A stretch of DNA of 16,977 nucleotides, from positions 1 to 16,977 of the forward strand of contig JAGXII010000099.1 of assembly GCA_024635735.1 (NCBI GenBank), written 5' to 3'. The position numbers and the translations under genes are program-made. The DNA is from Christiangramia sp. GTDB taxonomy: Bacteria; Bacteroidota; Bacteroidia; Flavobacteriales; Flavobacteriaceae. The stretch's first letter is position 1. Each line of letters starts with the position of its first letter. This document shows, one piece after another, positions 1 to 7,439 of the stretch. Under the pieces are notes generated by a model that was given only the letters and a program-made list of their open reading frames with translations, was not told where the DNA came from and ran no database searches.

Positions 1-1
1 A

Positions 2-997
2 GGCTATGCCGTATTCAATCTTTCCGGAGGAATACCAGCGGTATCTATTGATGAACGTATAAATGCTACCGGGGATACAGGCACAAAGATTCCTGGAAAA
101 TATATACCTGTAGCACAGGGATTCTTCCTGAATGCTGTTCTGGACGATGGAATTGGAAGTTATTCGGTAAATGGAGGGAATATTACCTTTAAAAACAGTC
201 AGCGTGTTTTCGCTACAGAATCTTCAGGAAATTCTTATTTCCTTGCACAGGAAGGATTACTGGTAAACAACCAATCAAGACAGGCAGAATATTCAGACGA
301 CACCCGGTATAAAATACGTTTACACTTTGCTTCGCCTAAAGGATACCACCGCCAAATTTTGGTAACCGCAGACGCGTCTACAACTAATAATTTTGATTTA
401 GGCTATGATGCTCCGCTTATAGAAGATAATGCGGAAGATATGTACTGGTTAATTAATGAATCTGAATTTGTAATCCAGGCTGTTCCTAATTTCAATCCAG
501 ATCAGGTTTTACCTATTGGAATTAAAATAGGCAAGGCTGGTAAATTTAGTATTGCACTTGAAAAGTTGGAAAATATCGAAGGTAATCTTCCTATATATGT
601 AAGAGATAAACAGGATAACAGCTATCATCAAATAAACAAACAGGCATTTGAATCAACTGCTGAAGAGCCAGGATTTATTAACGATAGATTTGAAATTGTA
701 TTTCAAATACCAGGTGAAGAGCCTAAGGACAAATATCTTTCTACCGAAACGATTATATTTAACGTAGATTATTTAAGGACATCCAAAGAATTAATTCTTT
801 CAAATCCAGATCTGTTACAAATAGATCATATAGAACTTTATAGTCTTAACGGACAAAGAATTGAAAGTTTCGATGATATTGCCAAATCAAAATCGGTGAT
901 ATTGCCAATAGAAAATCAAGTAAGCTCAGCAATTTATGTAGTTAGAGTATATACTCAGGACAAAGAATATTCAAGAAAAGTGATTATAACCAATTAA
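2..997 (+). CDS. Secreted protein with C-terminal T9SS type A sorting domain (5' end missing)
   Basis: The reading frame is open from base 2 to the TAA at 995-997, so the gene starts before the window and only its last ~331 codons are visible. The body is rich in beta-type sequence, Gly, Asn and aromatic residues, as in large secreted Flavobacteriaceae proteins; I recognise no enzymatic domain. The last ~70 residues follow the pattern of the type IX secretion C-terminal sorting domain: a strand resembling IDHIELYSLNGQRIES, then a short connector, then SAIYVVRVYTQDKEYSRKVI and a final polar residue. Such domains direct export by the Por system and removal or surface attachment. A TTG at 359 is in frame but lies inside the domain and is not a credible start. 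The stop lies one base from the stop of the convergent rsmG, and no terminator is visible between them. T9SS cargo: fairly sure. Function of the mature part: unknown. Confidence 0.8.
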   Translation, partial: GYAVFNLSGGIPAVSIDERINATGDTGTKIPGKYIPVAQGFFLNAVLDDGIGSYSVNGGNITFKNSQRVFATESSGNSYFLAQEGLLVNNQSRQAEYSDDTRYKIRLHFASPKGYHRQILVTADASTTNNFDLGYDAPLIEDNAEDMYWLINESEFVIQAVPNFNPDQVLPIGIKIGKAGKFSIALEKLENIEGNLPIYVRDKQDNSYHQINKQAFESTAEEPGFINDRFEIVFQIPGEEPKDKYLSTETIIFNVDYLRTSKELILSNPDLLQIDHIELYSLNGQRIESFDDIAKSKSVILPIENQVSSAIYVVRVYTQDKEYSRKVIITN

Positions 998-998
998 A

Positions 999-1628
999 TC
1001 AGGGTTTATATTTTAAAGGAAGATAAACCACCTTTTTAGTGTCAAAGAATTCTTCCTCAAAATAATCTGAGAGCTCAAAGATTTTCGCATTGCGGTAGTC
1101 TTTGAGCTCTTCACTTAAATCACCACCTTTAAGGTAAAGAATTCCATTTTTCCTATCATGTTTACTTTCTTTGGCTATTTTACCTTTAACCCAACGAACA
1201 AAAGTTGGCATCACGGCAACGGCCCTGCTCATTATAAAATCATAGTTTCCACTTAAATCCTCAACTCTCTCATTAAAGGTCTTTATATTTTGTAAACCAA
1301 GGCCCTCGCTTACTTCATCAACTACTTTAATCTTTTTTCCTATCGAATCTACAAGGTGAAATTCACTTTCAGGAAAAAGTATGGCAAGAGGAATTCCCGG
1401 AAATCCACCTCCTGTTCCAACATCAAGAATTTTAGAGCCCGGCTTAAAAGACTGGACCTTTGCAATTCCGAGAGAGTGAAGAACATGCCTGAGGTATAAT
1501 TCATCGATATCCTTTCTGGAAACCACATTGATTTTCAAATTCCAATCCTTGTAGAGCTCTTCCAGTTTTTCAAATTTCGATATCTGATCTTCCGTGAGAT
1601 CCGGAAAATATTTATTGAGTAAATCCAA
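999..1628 (-). CDS. rsmG: 16S rRNA (guanine-527-N7)-methyltransferase RsmG (GidB)
   Basis: RsmG uses SAM to methylate N7 of G527 in the 530 loop of 16S rRNA. The 209 residues match the usual family length. The SAM-binding loop LDVGTGGGFPG lies at residues 68-78, followed by the acidic end of strand two (HLVD, 91-94) and the family signature SRAVA (134-138). HVLHSLG (48-54) is also typical. The start is TTG at 1626-1628: no ATG lies in frame upstream before the promoter, and homologous flavobacterial proteins begin with a similar M-x-L-L-x-KYFPDL stretch. A -7 box sits only about 17 bases upstream, so the 5' leader would be about a dozen bases. The gene is convergent with the T9SS cargo gene and divergent from the aminotransferase gene. 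Loss of this enzyme gives low-level streptomycin resistance in other bacteria; all key motifs here look intact. Confidence 0.95.
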   Translation of the reverse strand: MDLLNKYFPDLTEDQISKFEKLEELYKDWNLKINVVSRKDIDELYLRHVLHSLGIAKVQSFKPGSKILDVGTGGGFPGIPLAILFPESEFHLVDSIGKKIKVVDEVSEGLGLQNIKTFNERVEDLSGNYDFIMSRAVAVMPTFVRWVKGKIAKESKHDRKNGILYLKGGDLSEELKDYRNAKIFELSDYFEEEFFDTKKVVYLPLKYKP

Positions 1629-1644
1629 ATGAAAATGTTTTGTG

Positions 1645-1652
1645 CAAAAGTA
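1645..1652 (-). promoter_or_regulatory. Bacteroidota -7 promoter element for rsmG
   Basis: Read on the minus strand this is TACTTTTG, a full match to the phylum -7 consensus TAnnTTTG. I see no good TTG -33 element at the expected distance. Transcription would begin about 12 bases before the TTG start of rsmG. Confidence 0.6.
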
Positions 1653-1706
1653 ATTATTTTATCTACTTTTTTTTTCTAAAATGGAAACAACTGAATTTTA
1701 AAATTT

Positions 1707-1714
1707 TAACTTTG
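1707..1714 (+). promoter_or_regulatory. Probable -7 promoter element for the aminotransferase gene
   Basis: TAACTTTG matches TAnnTTTG and lies 73 bases before the ATG at 1788. No clear TTG -33 partner is visible, so this rests on the -7 box and its position in the divergent spacer (1629-1787). Confidence 0.45.
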
Positions 1715-1787
1715 GAACTGTTTTCAAAATATGGAAAGCACGCGCAAAAAACAGTTTTTACAGAAAAATTAATTAAACATTTGAATT

Positions 1788-2975
1788 ATGCAGGAATTTC
1801 TATCAAACCGCATTAAAAGTATGGCCACCTCCCAAACACTTGCTATGGCAGCGAAAGCGCGTGAGCTAAAAGCCGAAGGCAAGGATATTATTGGCCTTAG
1901 TTTGGGTGAACCCGATTTTAATACGCCGGACTTTATTAAACAAGCCGCCATTCAGGCTATTAACGATAATTACAACTCTTATACCCCGGTTGATGGGTAT
2001 GTAGAGTTAAAGGATGCTATTATTAATAAATTCAAACGGGATAATAATCTTACTTATGACAGATCTCAGATCGTTGTGTCTACTGGTGCGAAGCAATCAC
2101 TTGCCAACGTGGCATTGGTAGTACTCAATCCCGGAGATGAAGTTCTACTACCCTGCCCTTATTGGGTAAGTTATGCTGAAATTGTAAAACTTGCCGAAGG
2201 AGTTCCTGTTGAAGTTCCAACTACTGTTGAGACTAATTTCAAAATGACTCCTGCTCAGTTGGAAGCTGCCATTACTCCTAAAACCAGGATGATCTGGTAT
2301 AGCTCTCCCTGCAATCCAAGTGGAATGGTTTACAGTAAAGAAGAGTTAAGAGCTTTGGCAGACGTACTTAAGAAATATCCTGATATCATAGTGGTGAGTG
2401 ATGAAATATATGAGCATATAAATTTTGTTGGAGAGCACGCCTCGATGGCTGGATTTGAGGATATGTATGACCGGACTGTAACTGTGAATGGTGTTTCGAA
2501 GGCATTTGCTATGACAGGCTGGAGAATAGGTTATATTGGCGCTCCTAGTTATATCGCCCGGGCCTGTAATAAAATGCAGGGACAAATCACCAGTGGTGCT
2601 AACTGTATTGCCCAGCGTGCAGTGATTACCGCACTTGAGGCTCCGGTTTCAAAAATTAGTCATATGATAGAGACTTTTAAAAGTCGTCGTAAACTAATCG
2701 TTGATTTACTGAATGAAATTGAAGGATTTAAAACTACAGAACCAGAAGGTGCATTTTATGTATTTCCGAATGTTTCTTCTTTCTTCGGAAAAACTCTGAA
2801 AGGACATAGTATTGAAAACGCCACAGATTTTAGCCTATTCTTACTTGAAGAAGCCCTGGTAGCTACGGTTACCGGAGATGCCTTTGGAAATCCGGAATGT
2901 ATTAGAATCTCTTATGCTGCCAGCGAAGATCAAATTGAGGAGGCGATGAAGAGAATCAAAGAAGCACTCTCTTAA
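1788..2975 (+). CDS. aspC: Class I PLP-dependent aminotransferase, aspartate aminotransferase type
   Basis: This is a fold-type I aminotransferase that transfers an amino group between an amino acid (probably aspartate) and 2-oxoglutarate in the cytoplasm. The 395 residues are the normal length. Visible family marks are LSLGEPDFNTP (38-47) at the substrate-binding N-terminus, the Asn of SSPCNPSG (N176), DEIY (205-208) with the Asp and Tyr that contact pyridoxal phosphate, the Schiff-base lysine K238 in VNGVSKAFAMTGWR, and R373 in ECIRISYA, which binds the substrate alpha-carboxylate. The style is that of the I-gamma subgroup found in thermophiles and many Bacteroidota rather than E. coli AspC. 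That subgroup includes enzymes with broader specificity, so the exact amino acid is inferred. The ATG at 1788 starts directly at the conserved N-terminus. The gene is monocistronic, with its own promoter and a strong terminator after it. Confidence 0.9.
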   Translation: MQEFLSNRIKSMATSQTLAMAAKARELKAEGKDIIGLSLGEPDFNTPDFIKQAAIQAINDNYNSYTPVDGYVELKDAIINKFKRDNNLTYDRSQIVVSTGAKQSLANVALVVLNPGDEVLLPCPYWVSYAEIVKLAEGVPVEVPTTVETNFKMTPAQLEAAITPKTRMIWYSSPCNPSGMVYSKEELRALADVLKKYPDIIVVSDEIYEHINFVGEHASMAGFEDMYDRTVTVNGVSKAFAMTGWRIGYIGAPSYIARACNKMQGQITSGANCIAQRAVITALEAPVSKISHMIETFKSRRKLIVDLLNEIEGFKTTEPEGAFYVFPNVSSFFGKTLKGHSIENATDFSLFLLEEALVATVTGDAFGNPECIRISYAASEDQIEEAMKRIKEALS

Positions 2976-2994
2976 ACACTTTAGAGTATATATT

Positions 2995-3021
2995 AAAACC
3001 GGCGATATGCCGGTTTTTTTT
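2995..3021. terminator. Bidirectional intrinsic terminator shared by the aminotransferase gene and trkH
   Basis: A 9-bp perfect stem (AAAACCGGC at 2995-3003 with GCCGGTTTT at 3009-3017) encloses the loop GATAT and is followed by a T-run to 3021. On the minus strand the A-tract supplies a shorter T-run. The trkH stop codon (3020-3022) lies inside the T-tract, so one hairpin ends both convergent genes. Confidence 0.9.
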
Positions 3022-4516
3022 ATCGGTTACGCCAGAAAAAAGGAGTTAGTATAATTAAAACAGTAAATAATTCAAGCCTACCTATAAGCATAAGAAAGGC
3101 GCACCACCATTTTCCAATATCGGGAAGCATATCAAAATTATTAACCGGACTCAATCCTCCGAAGGCCGGACCAATATTTCCTAAAGAAGATGCCGCGCCT
3201 CCTATAGAAGTTTCGAAATCCAGCCCTAAAGCCCCCAGCCCTACTGAACCAATTATAAAAGCCAGCATATACAGAATAAAAAAACCAAGAATATTGAATA
3301 CAATCTCTTTACTAATAGATTTTTTATTGAATCTTACCGGTAAAATGGCATTCGGGTGAAGGGTTCTTTTAAATTCGATTAATCCGTTTCTTATCATAAT
3401 AATATGCCGCATAACCTTAACCCCGCCAGCCGTAGATCCGGCCGAGCCACCAATGAAAAACATTCCGAAGAAGAAAATAGTTAAAAACGGTGTCCACATG
3501 GTATAATCTGCCGAGACAAAACCTGTAGTTGTGATAACTGTAAGCACCTGAAATAAAGAATGTCTAAATGCACTCTCCCCTTCTCCCCAAACCATTGGAT
3601 GATCAATGGAAGAAAGACTTACATCTGCCTCAAAATAAATAACCAATGCAGCAATTGCGGTAAAAGATGCAATAAAATAAAAATACCATTTAAATTCATC
3701 GTCATTCAAAACCCTGCTGAATTTTCCTTTAAAAGCAAAATAGCTAAGTACGAAATTGCTCCCGGCCAGAAACATAAAAACAATAACTATATACTGGATC
3801 ATTGGATTATCATTCCAAAAAGCCATACTGGCATTTTTAGTAGAAAAACCGCCTGTAGACAGCGTACTAAAAGAATGATTCACGGCATCGAATAAGCTCA
3901 TTCCGGCAACCCACAGTAGTATTGTTTCCGCAGCTGTGTAAGTCACATATATAAGCCAAAGTCTCTTTGCTGTATCGCGAATTCTTGGTTTCAGTTTATC
4001 AGCACTTGGACCCGGAGATTCCGCTGAAAACAACTGCATTCCTCCTATTCCTAATAATGGAAGGATCGCGATCGCCAGGACAATAATTCCCATCCCTCCT
4101 ATCCAGTGTGTTAAGCTACGCCAGAATAAAATTCCATTTGGAATGGATTCAATATCATTTAAAATTGAAGCTCCTGTTGTAGTATAACCGGACATGGTTT
4201 CAAAAAATGCATTGGTAAAACCGGGAATAGCACCACTAATAACGTAGGGTAGGGAACCGCTCAATGCCATAAAAATCCAACCAAAGGTTACAATGATGTA
4301 ACCCTCTCTTATTTTTACTTCCTTACTATGGCCACGGGTGGTAAACATAAAAAGAGTACCAATAAAAAGAGTAATGAGCGCAGCCATGGAGATCTCCAGG
4401 GTAACTCCATCCTGGTAATACCAGCTTACCAGTGTGGATAGCAGCATGAAGCCTCCGTTGCATAAAAGCAACAAGCCCATAACATGCAGAATTATTTGAT
4501 AATTCAGTTTGGGCAT
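3020..4516 (-). CDS. trkH: Trk-type potassium uptake transporter, membrane subunit TrkH
   Basis: TrkH is the K+-translocating inner-membrane subunit of the Trk/Ktr system, gated by the cytoplasmic TrkA. The 498-residue protein is strongly hydrophobic, with the four-fold membrane-pore-membrane layout of the family. The selectivity-filter segments can be followed: SGYTTTGAS (109-117), STLSTGGFST (217-226), VITTTGFVS (328-336) and SLGNIGPAFG (444-453). The gate-side motif GGSAGSTAGGVKVMR (356-370) is intact and typical of TrkH. The start ATG (4514-4516) shares one base with the trkA stop in a TAATG arrangement, which suggests translational coupling in a trkA-trkH operon. The gene ends in the terminator shared with the convergent aminotransferase gene. 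Length and motifs are ordinary for the family; whether K+ uptake is coupled to H+ or Na+ cannot be read from the sequence. Confidence 0.95.
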   Translation of the reverse strand: MPKLNYQIILHVMGLLLLCNGGFMLLSTLVSWYYQDGVTLEISMAALITLFIGTLFMFTTRGHSKEVKIREGYIIVTFGWIFMALSGSLPYVISGAIPGFTNAFFETMSGYTTTGASILNDIESIPNGILFWRSLTHWIGGMGIIVLAIAILPLLGIGGMQLFSAESPGPSADKLKPRIRDTAKRLWLIYVTYTAAETILLWVAGMSLFDAVNHSFSTLSTGGFSTKNASMAFWNDNPMIQYIVIVFMFLAGSNFVLSYFAFKGKFSRVLNDDEFKWYFYFIASFTAIAALVIYFEADVSLSSIDHPMVWGEGESAFRHSLFQVLTVITTTGFVSADYTMWTPFLTIFFFGMFFIGGSAGSTAGGVKVMRHIIMIRNGLIEFKRTLHPNAILPVRFNKKSISKEIVFNILGFFILYMLAFIIGSVGLGALGLDFETSIGGAASSLGNIGPAFGGLSPVNNFDMLPDIGKWWCAFLMLIGRLELFTVLIILTPFFWRNR

Positions 4517-5865
4517 TATAAAAAGAGTTTTTCTACTTTATTTATGGATCTTGGAAGACAACAAACAACTATACGGTCGCCAGGTTTGATAAGGAAATCT
4601 CCTAAAGCTATAAGCCCCTCTCCATCCCTGATTATTCCGCCAATAATTGCAGAACGCGGAAAATCAAGATCCTTAATTTTCTTATTGCTTACCTGAGATT
4701 TTGGCTTTACAATAAACTCCAGAAGTTCAGCATTCATATTGTTAAGCTTGGTCATAGCTACCACATCTCCTTTTCTTACATACCGGAAAATGTTATTTGC
4801 TGCAAGTAGTTTTTTATTTATCAAGGTATCTATTCCTATAGAATGACTTAATTGAAAGTAGTCCATATTTTCAACCAGAGAGATAGTTTTCTTTACGCTT
4901 TTAGATTTGGCTACCAGACAGGACATGATATTAGTTTCAGAATTTCCTGTCACCGCGATAAAGGCATCCATATCATGGATATTTTCCTCTTCAAGAAGCT
5001 CAACATTCCGGCCGTCCCCATTAATGACAAGAACATTTGGAAGTTCATCTGCCAGTTCATATGCTTTGTCACGGTCCTTTTCCACCAGCTTCACATTAAA
5101 TTTATTATCATAAAGATCCTTGGCGGTTTTTCTGCCAATCTTACTTCCACCGAGGATCATTACATTTTTAATTTCCTGTCGTACTTTACCTGTAAGTTTG
5201 TATAGCTCTTCAACTCCATTCTGAAGAGTCACAAAATATACCTGATCCCCGTCTTTAAACTGTGTATCTCCTCTTGGAATAAGCGTATACTGCGTACCAA
5301 ATCTTTGAATAGCAATTGGAACAAAATTTAACTGAGGAAATATTTTTGCAGCCTCTTTTACCGTTTTTCCTACGAAAGTGGCCGTTCTGGATAAACTAAC
5401 CCCTATCATTGTGAGTGCCCCCTTTTCGAACTCGTAACTATCATTAAAGGCCGATTGGTTTAATAATAATTCGATTTCACGGGAGGCCAGAGCTTCCGGT
5501 GAAATCAACTCGTCTATCCCAAAACGGGTGAATCCTAATTCACCTTGATTTTCAAGATACTCGGTATTGGAAATTCTGGCGATGGTTCTTTTTGCTCCAA
5601 GTTGTTTGGCAAGAACACATACGGTAATATTCGTAGCCTCACTTGAGGTTACACTAATCACCATATCGGTATATTTTACCTGAGCTTCCTTTAAAATCCG
5701 AATTGAAGAGGCATCTCCCTTTAGAGTTCTAATATCCAGGTGAGTATCTGCATAGATAAGATTATCCTTGCTGGTATCTATAAGAGTAATGTCTTGCGAC
5801 TCAAAGGAAAGTAATTTAGCCAAATGAAATCCTACTTCACCAGCTCCAGCAATGATTATCTTCAT
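4516..5865 (-). CDS. trkA: Trk system potassium uptake regulatory subunit TrkA
   Basis: TrkA is a cytoplasmic NAD(H)/nucleotide-binding protein that docks on TrkH and controls K+ flux. Its 449 residues comprise two tandem RCK units, as in E. coli TrkA. The first Rossmann fold opens at residues 1-19 with GAGEVG (7-12) and has the NAD-contacting acidic end of strand two near D30; an RCK_C domain follows at roughly 145-225. The second fold begins near 233 with VMILGGSKIG (glycine loop 239-244), has its acidic residue near E262, and is followed by a second RCK_C to the C-terminus. The second glycine loop has Ser where the first has Gly, so the two sites may differ in affinity. It is the first gene of the trkA-trkH operon. 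No full TAnnTTTG box is visible in the 115 bases upstream, so its promoter is unassigned. Confidence 0.95.
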   Translation of the reverse strand: MKIIIAGAGEVGFHLAKLLSFESQDITLIDTSKDNLIYADTHLDIRTLKGDASSIRILKEAQVKYTDMVISVTSSEATNITVCVLAKQLGAKRTIARISNTEYLENQGELGFTRFGIDELISPEALASREIELLLNQSAFNDSYEFEKGALTMIGVSLSRTATFVGKTVKEAAKIFPQLNFVPIAIQRFGTQYTLIPRGDTQFKDGDQVYFVTLQNGVEELYKLTGKVRQEIKNVMILGGSKIGRKTAKDLYDNKFNVKLVEKDRDKAYELADELPNVLVINGDGRNVELLEEENIHDMDAFIAVTGNSETNIMSCLVAKSKSVKKTISLVENMDYFQLSHSIGIDTLINKKLLAANNIFRYVRKGDVVAMTKLNNMNAELLEFIVKPKSQVSNKKIKDLDFPRSAIIGGIIRDGEGLIALGDFLIKPGDRIVVCCLPRSINKVEKLFL

Positions 5866-5943
5866 AAAACAGCTTAAAATTTAAGAGGCTAAGTTAAGTT
5901 ATTTAAAAGAAACTAAAAATCACAGAATGAGTTACAAAAACTT

Positions 5944-5960
5944 ATAGATTAACAATCTAT
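5944..5960. promoter_or_regulatory. Palindrome at the expected -33 position of the ubiE promoter (candidate operator)
   Basis: ATAGATT (5944-5950) and AATCTAT (5954-5960) form a perfect 7-bp inverted repeat around AAC. Its centre is about 24 bases before the ubiE -7 box, where a -33 element would normally lie. A second small palindrome, ATAAC-G-GTTAT, at 5968-5978 overlaps the start of the -7 box. Operator function is inferred from position and symmetry. Confidence 0.35.
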
Positions 5961-5975
5961 TTCGTACATAACGGT

Positions 5976-5983
5976 TATCTTTG
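5976..5983 (+). promoter_or_regulatory. Bacteroidota -7 promoter element for ubiE-porT
   Basis: TATCTTTG matches TAnnTTTG and lies 15 bases before the ATG at 5999. It decides the ubiE start: the in-frame TTG at 5981 lies inside this box and would be upstream of the transcript. Confidence 0.7.
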
Positions 5984-5998
5984 ACTCAAATTTTTTTT

Positions 5999-6727
5999 AT
6001 GAGTAAAAAGGTTACTCCTTATAAAGACTCCAACCTCACTAAAAAAAAACAGGTTGAGCAAATGTTCGATAATATTTCGGATAATTATGATGGTCTTAAC
6101 CGTGTGATTTCTTTTGGAACAGATATTAAATGGAGAAAAAAAGTAGTTGCGGCTGTTGCGGCGACTAATCCGGATAGCATACTCGACATTGCCACAGGAA
6201 CTGGTGATCTGGCTATAGAGATGGCAAAAACCGGCGCTTCAAGAATCGTTGGATTAGACCTTTCTGAAGGCATGTTGAAAGTTGGAAGAAAAAAAATCGC
6301 CTTAAAAGATCTCACTCCTAGGATTGAAATGATTCAGGGAGATTCGGAAAATTTACCTTTTGAAGACAATTCTTTTGATGCTATTACAGTGGCATTTGGA
6401 GTCAGAAATTTTGAAAATCTGGAAAAAGGACTGGAAGAAATATACAGAGTGCTTAAGCCAGGAGGTATTTTTGTTGTATTAGAAACCTCCGTACCTACAA
6501 AATTCCCATACAAACAGGGATATCAATTTTACTCAAATATAATTTTACCCGCGATTGGAAAAATATTTTCTAAGGATAAAAGTGCCTATTCCTATTTGAG
6601 CGAAAGTGCTGCAAATTTTCCCTACGCTGCAGCCTTCAACAATATTTTGAAGAAAATCGGGTTTATAAATATAGAAGATTTACCCCAAACATTTGGCGTG
6701 TCATCAATTTATATCGCTTCAAAGTAA
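5999..6727 (+). CDS. ubiE: Demethylmenaquinone methyltransferase UbiE/MenG
   Basis: This SAM-dependent C-methyltransferase carries out the last step of menaquinone synthesis. Menaquinone is the usual quinone of Bacteroidota, so the ubiquinone reaction of E. coli UbiE is not expected here. From the ATG at 5999 the protein has 242 residues, the normal length. The N-terminal family signature MFDNISDNYDGLNRVISFGTD lies around 22-42. The SAM-binding loop LDIATGTGD lies at 62-70, the acidic strand-two end is near GLDLSEGML, and VAFGVRNFENLEKGLEE and the EIYRVLKPGG motif follow. The ATG is preferred to the in-frame TTG at 5981 because that codon sits in the -7 box. porT starts only four bases after the stop, so the two genes are probably cotranscribed; I know this adjacency as common in Flavobacteriia. 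Confidence 0.95.
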   Translation: MSKKVTPYKDSNLTKKKQVEQMFDNISDNYDGLNRVISFGTDIKWRKKVVAAVAATNPDSILDIATGTGDLAIEMAKTGASRIVGLDLSEGMLKVGRKKIALKDLTPRIEMIQGDSENLPFEDNSFDAITVAFGVRNFENLEKGLEEIYRVLKPGGIFVVLETSVPTKFPYKQGYQFYSNIILPAIGKIFSKDKSAYSYLSESAANFPYAAAFNNILKKIGFINIEDLPQTFGVSSIYIASK

Positions 6728-6731
6728 CACC

Positions 6732-7439
6732 ATGAAAAAAATATTAACGATTGCCTTACTGGCACTTTGCTTCCAGGGAGCTCAGGCACAGATATTCTCA
6801 GGCGAACGTATACTTAATAATGAAAATTTTGATCAGCAACGCTGGTCCTGGGGATATTTCCTGGGACTTAATAGTTATGATTTTAATTTTGATTACACCA
6901 ATTACAATCCTAATCCGGTCACAGGGCAGGATTTCCGGGTAGAAAGACGTATAGGATTCAATGTAGGTTTGTTAGGTAACCTGAAGCTGAATAATAATCT
7001 TGATCTGCGTTTAGAACCGGGTGTAAGTTTTAACACCAGAGGTTTTCAGGCCTTAAAAGCTGATGCCAATACCTATAGAGAAGTTAGTGCTACTTATGTA
7101 CACATACCTTTATTATTAAAATTCAATGCCAACCGGCTGAATAATTTTAGACCCTTTGTAGAGGGAGGTCTTTCAACTTCCATAAATCTTAGCAGTAACG
7201 AGAATAATCCAGATGATAATAGTGCCGGGCAGTTTCGAATGACTACACACTCCTATTACTATGAAATTGGATTTGGCATTGATTTATATCTTTATTACTT
7301 CAAATTCTCTCCATCTATTCGAGGGGTTTTTGCAATAAATGATGAACTAATTAGAGATGCTGATCCAAATAGCCTCTATACAGGTAATGTAGATAAAATG
7401 TCCTCCAGGGGAATATTTATCAATTTTGTTTTTCAGTAA
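6732..7439 (+). CDS. porT: PorT-family outer-membrane beta-barrel protein of the type IX secretion system
   Basis: PorT was first described in Porphyromonas gingivalis as needed for export of gingipains by the type IX secretion system. The 235-residue product has a clear signal peptide, MKKILTIALLALCFQGAQA, with likely cleavage after residue 19 before Gln. The mature part has alternating hydrophobic and aromatic strands typical of a small barrel (WSWGYFLGLNSYDFNFDY near the N-terminus, IGFNVGLLGNLKLNNNLDLRLEPGVSF, YVHIPLLLKF, FRPFVEGGLS, YYYEIGFGIDLYL, FKFSPSIRGVF) and ends in Phe-Gln. The start is the ATG at 6732; an upstream TTG extension would lie inside ubiE and precede the signal peptide. 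The ubiE-porT pairing and a T9SS cargo gene 5.7 kb away fit the assignment. The 3' end overlaps the convergent methyltransferase gene by 20 bp without a terminator between them. Confidence 0.85.
   Translation: MKKILTIALLALCFQGAQAQIFSGERILNNENFDQQRWSWGYFLGLNSYDFNFDYTNYNPNPVTGQDFRVERRIGFNVGLLGNLKLNNNLDLRLEPGVSFNTRGFQALKADANTYREVSATYVHIPLLLKFNANRLNNFRPFVEGGLSTSINLSSNENNPDDNSAGQFRMTTHSYYYEIGFGIDLYLYYFKFSPSIRGVFAINDELIRDADPNSLYTGNVDKMSSRGIFINFVFQ

Noticed and set aside
5981..5998. Earlier TTG start for ubiE adding six residues
   Set aside because: That TTG is part of the -7 box TATCTTTG, so it would lie upstream of the transcript; the ATG at 5999 fits homologs.
6693..6731. Earlier TTG start for porT
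   Set aside because: The extension lies inside ubiE and would put 13 polar residues before a complete signal peptide; the ATG at 6732 is preferred.
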